Below, one piece after another: positions 1 to 5,046 of a stretch of 5,046 nucleotides of DNA. Position numbers and translations under genes: made by a program. Origin of the DNA: Alphaproteobacteria bacterium (GTDB lineage Bacteria > Pseudomonadota > Alphaproteobacteria > Rhodospirillales > Rhodospirillaceae); NCBI GenBank assembly GCA_003250275.1, contig QKGW01000440.1, forward strand, positions 1 through 5,046. The letters run 5' to 3'. Within the stretch, counting starts at the first letter, position 1. Every line of letters begins with the position of its first letter. The notes below the pieces were generated by a model. It saw only the letters and a list, made by a program, of their open reading frames with translations. It did no database searches and had not been told where the DNA came from.

Positions 1-794
1 ACGACGCGGTGGAGCGAACGGCCGAGCAGGCAGATTTCGCGCCCGGCCTCGCGCGCGGCGTGCACGACGCTCTCGACCCGCGCGGCGTTGCTGGCGAAGC
101 AGCCGACCGCCACCCTGCCCTTGCGCCCGGCGATCTCGCGCACCAGCGCCTCGCGCACCGTCGCCTCCGAGCCCGAGTGCCCTTTCACCTGGGCGTTGGT
201 GGAATCGCCGATCACCGCGAGCACGCCGCGGTCGCCGATCGCCTTCAGCACCCCCTCCTCCGCCGCGTCGCCGAGCAGCGGATCGGGATCGAGCTTCCAG
301 TCGCCGGAGTGGATCAGGGTGCCGTAAGGGGTGTCGATCGCGAGCGCCGAAGGCTCGGGGATCGAATGGGTGAGCGCGACGAAGCGCACCGAGAACGGCC
401 CCGCCTCGACCCGTCCGTCGAGCGGCACCGCGTGGCGCGGCGGATCGATGCCGGTTTCCTTGAGCTTGCCTTCGAGCATCGCGAGGGTGAACGGCGTCGC
501 GTAGATCGGGCAGCCGAACGCCGGCCAGAGGCGCGGCACCGCGCCGATGTGGTCCTCGTGCGCGTGGGTGATGATCAGCGCCTCGATCGCATCCTTGCGC
601 TCGGCGAGGAACGCCGGGTCCGCCATCACCACCTCGACGCCAGGCGCGCGCTCGTCGTGGAACATGATGCCGCAGTCGACCACCAGCCAGCGGCCGTCGC
701 AGCCGTAGGCGTAGAGGTTCATGCCGATTTCGCCGACGCCGCCGAGCGGCGCGAACACCAGCCCCTTGTCCGGGTTGGTGCGATCGCGTTTCAT
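1..794 (-). CDS. rnj: Ribonuclease J, N-terminal half (3' end beyond window)
   Basis: RNase J is a metallo-beta-lactamase/beta-CASP enzyme with 5'-3' exonuclease and endonuclease activity. It acts in the cytoplasm in mRNA turnover and, in alphaproteobacteria such as Sinorhizobium, in rRNA 5'-end maturation. The window shows 264 codons; the family is about 550-560 residues, so roughly half is missing. Seen here: the N-terminal LGGVGEIGMN segment (residues 17-26), the zinc-binding HxHxDH motif as HAHEDH (77-82; H77, H79, D81, H82), the further ligand H143 in THSIPE, and SGDWK with D165. GDSTNA (197-202) marks the approach to the beta-CASP domain. The last histidine ligand lies in the missing part. 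The ATG at 794-792 overlaps the coaX stop as ATGA. Only a weak GGA lies upstream, 10 nt from the start, so translation is probably coupled to coaX. The identification is firm; whether the gene is intact downstream cannot be seen. Confidence 0.96.
   Translation of the reverse strand, partial: MKRDRTNPDKGLVFAPLGGVGEIGMNLYAYGCDGRWLVVDCGIMFHDERAPGVEVVMADPAFLAERKDAIEALIITHAHEDHIGAVPRLWPAFGCPIYATPFTLAMLEGKLKETGIDPPRHAVPLDGRVEAGPFSVRFVALTHSIPEPSALAIDTPYGTLIHSGDWKLDPDPLLGDAAEEGVLKAIGDRGVLAVIGDSTNAQVKGHSGSEATVREALVREIAGRKGRVAVGCFASNAARVESVVHAAREAGREICLLGRSLHRV
791..794 (-). other. ATGA overlap of coaX stop and rnj start
   Basis: The four bases ATGA on the minus strand hold both the rnj start ATG (794-792) and the coaX stop TGA (793-791). 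This is the classic arrangement for stop-start translational coupling. The weak upstream GGA fits reinitiation rather than independent initiation; that part is inference. Confidence 0.9.
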
Positions 795-1567
795 GAGCGG
801 GTGTTCCGTTCGTAGATCTGCCAGAGACCGCGCAGGGTCAGGTCGGGATCGAGGTGCTGGATCAGATTGGTGTGGCGGTTGAACAGCGCCGCGAGGCCGC
901 CGGTCGCGACCACCTTCATCGGCTGGCCGAACTCGATCTCGATGCGCTTGACGATGCCCTCGATCAGGCCGACGTAGCCCCAGAACACGCCCGACTTGAT
1001 CGCGCCGACGGTGTTGCTGCCGATCACCTTGGCCGGCGGCTCGATCGCGACGCGCGGCAGCTTCGCCGCCGCCATGTGGAGGGCTTCGAGCGAAAGGTTG
1101 ATGCCGGGGGCGATGCAGCCGCCCGCGAAGTTGCCCTCGCCGTCGACGACGTCGAAGGTGGTCGCGGTGCCGAAATCGAGGACGATCAGCGGCCCGCCGT
1201 AGGTGGCGAACGCCGCGACGGTATTGGCGATGCGGTCGGCGCCGGCTTCCTCGGGGTTGTCGAGCAGCACCTTGAGGCCGGGATCGACGTTCGGCGCGCC
1301 GAGCACCAGAGGCTCGACCTTGAAGTAGCGGACGCACAGGCTGCGGAGCGAATAGACGATCGCGGGCACCACAGAGGCGATGATCGCGCCGGTGATCTCC
1401 TCGCGCTTGATCCCTTCAAGGGTCATCAACTGCGAGAGCCAGATGCCGAACTCGTCGGCGGTGCGGCGGGTGTCGTTGGCGGCGCGCCAGCTCGCGCGCA
1501 GTTTTCCGCCGTCGTCGAATACCGCGAACACGACATTGGTATTGCCGGAATCGATCGTCAGAAGCAT
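791..1567 (-). CDS. coaX: Type III pantothenate kinase
   Basis: CoaX phosphorylates pantothenate with ATP to 4'-phosphopantothenate, the first committed step of CoA synthesis in the cytoplasm. The 258-residue length is normal for the family. All motifs of this ASKHA-fold kinase are present: the N-terminal phosphate-binding DSGNTN (residues 6-11), the GADR motif (109-112) whose D111 matches the proposed catalytic aspartate, DFGTATT (131-137), GGCIAPGI (149-156) and the C-terminal ATGG (221-224). In studied members, type III enzymes need a monovalent cation and are not feedback-inhibited by CoA, unlike CoaA. The ATG at 1567 was chosen because the DSGNTN strand begins at residue 6 and a good Shine-Dalgarno sequence precedes it. 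The gene lies 15 nt after birA, and its TGA overlaps the rnj start. No key residue is missing. Confidence 0.97.
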   Translation of the reverse strand: MLLTIDSGNTNVVFAVFDDGGKLRASWRAANDTRRTADEFGIWLSQLMTLEGIKREEITGAIIASVVPAIVYSLRSLCVRYFKVEPLVLGAPNVDPGLKVLLDNPEEAGADRIANTVAAFATYGGPLIVLDFGTATTFDVVDGEGNFAGGCIAPGINLSLEALHMAAAKLPRVAIEPPAKVIGSNTVGAIKSGVFWGYVGLIEGIVKRIEIEFGQPMKVVATGGLAALFNRHTNLIQHLDPDLTLRGLWQIYERNTRS

Positions 1568-1575
1568 CGGTGCGG

Positions 1576-1581
1576 TTCCCC
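1576..1581 (-). promoter_or_regulatory. Ribosome binding site of coaX
   Basis: The 15-nt gap between the birA TAA and the coaX ATG reads CGGGGAACCGCACCG on the minus strand. GGGGAA, 8 nt before the ATG, is the only Shine-Dalgarno-like stretch and supports the start at 1567. With the nuoN site, it is one of two recognisable ribosome binding sites in the window. Confidence 0.6.
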
Positions 1582-1582
1582 G

Positions 1583-2344
1583 TTAGCCGAAGAAAACGTC
1601 ACCGGCATGAATCAGCCGGTTTCCTTCCGGCAGCCCGGATAGCACCAAGGCCCCGTCCGCGTCCAGGGTTTCGAAGGTTCCCTGCACGGTTTCTCCCGGC
1701 AAACGCACCGTCACCGGCCCGCCGAGGCCGCGCGCGCGGGTCAGCCACGCCGCGCGCAACGGCGCGAAGCCTTCCGCGCGCCAGCGCGCGACCCACGCGG
1801 CGAAGCAATCGAGAAACGCCGAAAGCACCGCCTCGCGGGTGGTGTCCGCGCCCTCGCGGGCGAGCGACGAGGCGGGATAGAGCACCTCGCCCTCGGGCTT
1901 CCAATCCATGTTGAGGCCGAGACCGCAGACGACGCCGTCGATCAGCCCGCCCGAGCGGACGCCGCAGCCTTCGAGGAGGATGCCGCAGAGCTTGCCGTAC
2001 TGCCCGAGAAGATCGTTCGGCCATTTGCACTGTAGTTGCACTTCGGGGGCGACGCGCTCGACCGCTTCGGCCATCGCCACCGCAGACATGAAACTGAGCT
2101 GCCCGGCTTCGGCGAGGCCGCAATCGGGGCGCACCAGCACCGAGAACAGCAGATTGACGCCGCCCGACTTCCACTCCCGCTCCTGGCGGCCGCGCCCGGC
2201 GGTCTGTTCGTCGGCCCAGATCACCGTGCCTTCAGGCGCTCCCGACAGCGCGCGGGCGCGCAGCTCGGCGTTGGTGCTGCCGGTGGACGGCAAGTGCGTC
2301 AGCGTCCAGCCCTGCGGCAGGACGACGAAGGCGGTCTCGTTCAT
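1583..2344 (-). CDS. birA: Biotin--[acetyl-CoA-carboxylase] ligase, short form without HTH domain
   Basis: Biotin protein ligase makes biotinyl-AMP from biotin and ATP and transfers biotin to the target lysine of biotin carrier proteins, chiefly AccB of acetyl-CoA carboxylase. The protein has 253 residues. The catalytic domain starts at once, with STNAEL (23-28), the adenylate-binding loop GRGR (50-53), KWPNDLL (107-113), KLCGILLE (118-125; K118 matches the lysine that contacts biotinyl-AMP in the family) and GLGLNM (141-146). A small SH3-like C-terminal domain follows from about residue 202, ending in HAGDV near the C terminus. No N-terminal winged-helix domain is present, so this is a group I ligase and should not repress bio genes as E. 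coli BirA does. The loop after GRGR reads QEREW, where RGRxW is common. The start ATG directly abuts the nuoN stop, with no clear Shine-Dalgarno sequence. Confidence in the family is high. Confidence 0.95.
   Translation of the reverse strand: MNETAFVVLPQGWTLTHLPSTGSTNAELRARALSGAPEGTVIWADEQTAGRGRQEREWKSGGVNLLFSVLVRPDCGLAEAGQLSFMSAVAMAEAVERVAPEVQLQCKWPNDLLGQYGKLCGILLEGCGVRSGGLIDGVVCGLGLNMDWKPEGEVLYPASSLAREGADTTREAVLSAFLDCFAAWVARWRAEGFAPLRAAWLTRARGLGGPVTVRLPGETVQGTFETLDADGALVLSGLPEGNRLIHAGDVFFG
1601..1631 (-). repeat. Two competing short inverted repeats at the 3' end of birA
   Basis: On the plus strand ACCGGC (1601-1606) and GCCGGT (1615-1620) form a perfect 6-bp inverted repeat with an 8-nt loop. 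GCCGG (1615-1619) can instead pair with CCGGC (1627-1631) across 7 nt. The middle arm can join only one stem at a time. The repeats lie 34-64 nt before the coaX start, inside codons for the conserved C terminus of BirA. They may be a by-product of GC-rich coding; there is no U-run to suggest a terminator. Confidence 0.3.
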
Positions 2345-2347
2345 TCA
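2342..2347 (-). other. Abutting in-frame nuoN stop and birA start (TGA-ATG)
   Basis: The nuoN stop TGA (2347-2345) is followed directly by the birA ATG (2344-2342), in the same reading frame and with no spacer. The last nuoN codons before it, ending in CTGTTCGGTGCC, hold no good Shine-Dalgarno match. BirA translation therefore probably depends on ribosomes that finish nuoN and reinitiate. Readthrough of this one codon would give a NuoN-BirA fusion, but nothing shows that this happens. Confidence 0.85.
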
Positions 2348-3793
2348 GGCACCGAACAGCGCGCGCGCGGCGTTACCGGCGGCGGAAACCACCTGCGGCA
2401 GCGGAAAGAAGAAGAACACCACCACCATCACGCTGGTCGCGCCGAGCACCAGGCGCGCCTGCATTCCCATCGGCTCGAACTGGTCGGCGGGATCGTCGAA
2501 GTACGCGACCTTGACGATGCGGAGGTAGTAGAACGCCGCCACCACGCTGGTGAGCACGCCGACCACCGCGAGCGGGATCAGCCCGGCGTCGACCGCCGCC
2601 TTGAAGATGAAGAACTTGCCGAAGAAGCCCGCGAACGGCGGGATGCCCGCCATCGAGAACATCATCACCGCGAGCGCCGCCGCCATCAGCGGACGGTTCT
2701 TCGAAAGCCCGGCGAGGTCGGAAATCCCCTCGACCATGCGGCCGTTGGCGCGCATCGAGAGGATCACCGCGAAGGTCCCGACGTTCATGAACAGGTAGAT
2801 CGCGAGGTAGATCAGCACCGCCGAAACGCCCGCCTGGTTTCCGACCGCGAGGCCGACCAGCGCGTAGCCGACGTGGCCGATCGAGCTGTAGGCCATCAGG
2901 CGCTTGATGTTGTTCTGCGCGATCGCCGCGAAGCCGCCGACGATCATCGACAGGATCGCGATCGCCACGATCACCTGCTGCCACTGCGCCACCAGATCGC
3001 CGAACGGCGAGACCATCACGCGGAGGAACAGTGCGAGCGCCGCCACCTTGGGCGCGACCGAGAAGAACGCGGTCACCGGCGTCGGCGCGCCTTCGTAGAC
3101 GTCCGGCGTCCACATGTGGAACGGCACCGCCGACGACTTGAACGCGAGCGCGCAGATGATGAACACCAGACCGACGACGACGCCCGCCGACACCGGCTCG
3201 CCCGCGGCGAAGCTGCGCGCGAGCACGTCGAAGTTGGTCGACCCGGCGAAGCCGTAGACCAGCGACGCGCCGTAAAGGAACAGGCCCGAGGCGAGCGCGC
3301 CAAGGACGAAGTACTTCAGGCCGGCCTCGGTCGAGCGCACGGTGTCGCGCTGATAGGCGGCGATCAGGTAGAGCGCGAGGCTCTGGGTTTCGAGACCGAG
3401 GTAGAGCGAGAGGAAATCGTTGGCCGAGACCATCGCGCCCATGCCGAGGGTGGCGAACAGCACCAGCACCGGATACTCGTAGCGCAGCACGGTCTCGTGT
3501 TCGAGCCAACGGATCGCGAGCCACAGCGTCACCGCCGCAGAGCCGAACACCATCACCTTGGCGAACACCGCGAAGGCGTCGGTGACGTAGAGCCCCTCGA
3601 AGGTGAGCTGCCGCATTCCGCCGAAGCCGATCGCGAGCGCCGCCGCGATCACCAGCGCGAGCGCTGCGAGATCGCCGACGAGGCGCGAGGCGTCGACCTT
3701 GCGGAACACGCCGAACATCAGGAGCGCCATCCCCGCGAGGGCGAGGAAGAGTTCGGGCAGGGCCGGAAACAGGTTGGGAATTTCGGTCGCCAT
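2345..3793 (-). CDS. nuoN: NADH-quinone oxidoreductase subunit N
   Basis: NuoN is an integral membrane subunit of respiratory complex I, one of three antiporter-like subunits thought to pump protons as NADH is oxidised by quinone. The 482 residues match the usual length of about 480, with hydrophobic segments throughout consistent with 14 transmembrane helices. Charged residues of the proton path are present: E135 in GLETQSL, K160 in EAGLKYF, K219 in AFKSSAVPFHMW, K249 in VAPKVAA, K297 in NNIKRLMAYSS and K393 in FFGKFFIF. They correspond to E133, K158, K217, K247, K295 and K395 of E. coli NuoN. The ATG at 3793 is supported by a Shine-Dalgarno sequence overlapping the nuoM stop. As usual, nuoN is the last gene of the nuo operon, but transcription can run straight into birA because no non-coding base separates them. 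Confidence 0.98.
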   Translation of the reverse strand: MATEIPNLFPALPELFLALAGMALLMFGVFRKVDASRLVGDLAALALVIAAALAIGFGGMRQLTFEGLYVTDAFAVFAKVMVFGSAAVTLWLAIRWLEHETVLRYEYPVLVLFATLGMGAMVSANDFLSLYLGLETQSLALYLIAAYQRDTVRSTEAGLKYFVLGALASGLFLYGASLVYGFAGSTNFDVLARSFAAGEPVSAGVVVGLVFIICALAFKSSAVPFHMWTPDVYEGAPTPVTAFFSVAPKVAALALFLRVMVSPFGDLVAQWQQVIVAIAILSMIVGGFAAIAQNNIKRLMAYSSIGHVGYALVGLAVGNQAGVSAVLIYLAIYLFMNVGTFAVILSMRANGRMVEGISDLAGLSKNRPLMAAALAVMMFSMAGIPPFAGFFGKFFIFKAAVDAGLIPLAVVGVLTSVVAAFYYLRIVKVAYFDDPADQFEPMGMQARLVLGATSVMVVVFFFFPLPQVVSAAGNAARALFGA

Positions 3794-3800
3794 TTCTCAG

Positions 3801-3805
3801 CCCCT
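3801..3805 (-). promoter_or_regulatory. Ribosome binding site of nuoN overlapping the nuoM stop
   Basis: On the minus strand the nuoM stop runs into TAGGGGCTGAGAAATG. AGGGG is a good Shine-Dalgarno match, 7 nt before the nuoN ATG, and shares the AG of the stop codon. It supports the chosen start, and a ribosome ending on nuoM would sit on the nuoN initiation region. The sequence is seen directly; coupling is inferred. Confidence 0.7.
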
Positions 3806-5046
3806 ATTTCATCGCCACGGCGGCGGTCACGGCATCGGCCGTGGCGCGCGCGGTTTCGAAGTTCGCGATCAGGTTGTCGACGGACGCGGACATCATGTCG
3901 AGGAACGGCGACGGATACAGGCCCATCCACAGCACCACGATCACCAGCGGCGCGAACATCGCGATCTCGCGGCCGGTCATGTCGGTCATCGCCTTCACGT
4001 CCTCCTTCTCCACCTTGCCGAAGACGATCCGGCGGTAGAGGTAGAGCATGTAGGCCGCGCCGAGGACGAGGCCGGTCGCCATCAGCGCCGCCACCCAGGT
4101 GTTGACCTGGAACGCGCCGAGGATCACCAGCAGTTCGCCGACGAAGCCCGAGGTGCCCGGCAGGCCGACCGACGCCATCATGAACAGCATGAACACCGCC
4201 GCATACTTCGGCATCCGGTGGACCAGGCCGCCGTAGCGCGCGATCTCGCGGGTGTGCAGGCGGTCGTAGATCACCCCGACGCAGAGGAACAGCGCGCCCG
4301 CGACGACGCCGTGCGAGAGCATCTGGAACAGCGCGCCGGTGACGCCCTGCGAAGTCATGGTGAAGATGCCGATGGTGACGAAGCCCATGTGCGCGACCGA
4401 GGAGTACGCGATCAGCTTCTTCATGTCCTCCTGCACCAGCGCGACGAGCGAGGTGTAGATCACCGCGACGATCGAGAGCGCGTAGATCAGCGGCGTGAAG
4501 TCGGCGCTCGCGTGCGGCAGCATCGGCACCGAGAAGCGCAGGAAGCCGTAGGCGCCCATCTTCAGGAGCACACCCGCGAGGATCACCGAGCCCGCCGTCG
4601 GCGCTTCGACGTGCGCATCCGGCAGCCAGGTGTGGACCGGCCACATCGGCACCTTCACCGCGAAGGAGGCGAACATCGCGAGCCACAGCCAAGTCTGCGT
4701 CTGCGGCGCGAAGGCGTGGCCGAGCAGCACCGGAATGTCGGTGGTTCCGGCCTGATAATACATGGTCAGCAGCGCGACCAGCATCAGCACCGAACCCGCG
4801 AGGGTGTAGAGGAAGAACTTGAACGCCGCGTAGATCCGGCGCGGCCCGCCCCACACGCCGATGAGGATGAACATCGGCACCAGCACGCCCTCGAAGAAGA
4901 TATAGAAGAGCATGAAGTCGAGGGCGCAGAACATGCCGACCATCATGGTTTCGAGAACCAGGAAGGAAATCATGTACTCCTTCACCCGCGTGCGGATCGC
5001 GCTCCACCCGGCGAGCACGCAGATCGGGGTGAGGAAGGTCGAGAGC
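3804..5046 (-). CDS. nuoM: NADH-quinone oxidoreductase subunit M (5' end beyond window)
   Basis: NuoM is the second antiporter-like proton-pumping membrane subunit of complex I seen here. The window holds the last 413 codons. The frame stays open to the window edge, and the residues before the GTG at 5018 (LSTFLTPIC) are typical NuoM sequence, so that GTG is not the true start. By comparison with E. coli NuoM, about 90 N-terminal residues are missing. Key residues are present: the glutamate in FFEGVLVPMF (codon 4892-4890; E144 in E. coli), the lysine in FAVKVPMWP (K234), the lysine in LLKMGAYGF (K265) and the glutamate in GFVGELLV (codon 4136-4134; E407). LPDAHVEAPTAGS and KKLIAYSSVAHMG are also family signatures. 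The gene ends with TAG at 3806-3804, and nuoN follows after 10 nt. By standard nuo order, nuoL should lie just outside the right edge. Confidence 0.97.
   Translation of the reverse strand, partial: LSTFLTPICVLAGWSAIRTRVKEYMISFLVLETMMVGMFCALDFMLFYIFFEGVLVPMFILIGVWGGPRRIYAAFKFFLYTLAGSVLMLVALLTMYYQAGTTDIPVLLGHAFAPQTQTWLWLAMFASFAVKVPMWPVHTWLPDAHVEAPTAGSVILAGVLLKMGAYGFLRFSVPMLPHASADFTPLIYALSIVAVIYTSLVALVQEDMKKLIAYSSVAHMGFVTIGIFTMTSQGVTGALFQMLSHGVVAGALFLCVGVIYDRLHTREIARYGGLVHRMPKYAAVFMLFMMASVGLPGTSGFVGELLVILGAFQVNTWVAALMATGLVLGAAYMLYLYRRIVFGKVEKEDVKAMTDMTGREIAMFAPLVIVVLWMGLYPSPFLDMMSASVDNLIANFETARATADAVTAAVAMK

Noticed and set aside
1568..1582. A possible terminator or promoter between birA and coaX.
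   Set aside because: The 15-nt gap is filled by a ribosome binding site and spacer. It has no hairpin with a T-run and is too short for a -35/-10 pair.
9..1642. Two long plus-strand open frames opposite rnj and coaX (9-815 and 854-1642).
   Set aside because: Both are antisense to proteins with complete catalytic motifs and show the same R/H/A/D-rich composition without recognisable domains. They reflect the scarcity of stop codons in GC-rich DNA.
2921..2970. Clustered GCGATCGC palindromes, similar to the HIP1 octamer of cyanobacteria.
   Set aside because: They arise from Ile and Ala codons (ATC, GCG, GCC) in nuoN. Related GATCGC strings occur across the window wherever these codons fall, with no regular spacing.
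2036..4105. A 689-codon open frame on the plus strand across birA, nuoN and the end of nuoM.
   Set aside because: It lies antisense to three clear genes. Its product is rich in H, R, E and D, with long runs typical of the reverse frame of GC-rich genes for hydrophobic proteins, and I recognise no domain. It crosses three gene boundaries, as a shadow would.
3718..5007. A 429-codon minus-strand open frame overlapping nuoM in another frame.
   Set aside because: NuoM in the neighbouring frame carries all family motifs. The alternative product is arginine-rich, has no recognisable motif, and runs into the nuoN start region out of frame.
5016..5018. GTG at 5018 as the start of nuoM.
   Set aside because: The frame continues to the window edge with typical NuoM residues, and a start here would remove the first transmembrane helices. 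The gene is truncated by the window, not short.

Overview
The window is a stretch of a GC-rich proteobacterial chromosome, most likely from an alphaproteobacterium. This is inferred from the strong G/C bias at third codon positions, the alphaproteobacterial look of the NuoM and NuoN proteins, and the order of genes after the complex I genes. A Rhodospirillales-like member would fit, but the sequence does not settle the order or genus. All five genes lie on the minus strand and read from right to left, in transcription order nuoM (5' end outside the window), nuoN, birA, coaX, rnj (3' end outside the window).

Right half (5046 to 2345): the end of the complex I (nuo) operon, with NuoM and NuoN, two antiporter-like proton-pumping membrane subunits. 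Both keep the charged residues needed for proton transfer, as far as the window shows. Left half (2344 to 1): three housekeeping enzymes. These are a biotin protein ligase without a DNA-binding domain, a type III pantothenate kinase (first step of CoA synthesis) and the N-terminal half of ribonuclease J (mRNA decay and rRNA 5'-end maturation).

The genes are packed very tightly. There are 10 nt between nuoM and nuoN, none between nuoN and birA (the stop TGA is followed directly by ATG), 15 nt between birA and coaX, and a 4-nt ATGA overlap between coaX and rnj. Only about 25 nt of the window are non-coding. There is no room for a conventional terminator or intergenic promoter, so the five genes are probably co-transcribed and partly translationally coupled. 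BirA and CoaX have related jobs: one attaches biotin to acetyl-CoA carboxylase, the other makes the CoA moiety of that enzyme's substrate.

I found no RNA genes, mobile elements, CRISPR arrays, attachment sites or replication origins, and no undescribed system. The points worth a second look concern the gene junctions and the pairing of birA with coaX. Long open frames on the plus strand are antisense shadows of these genes.
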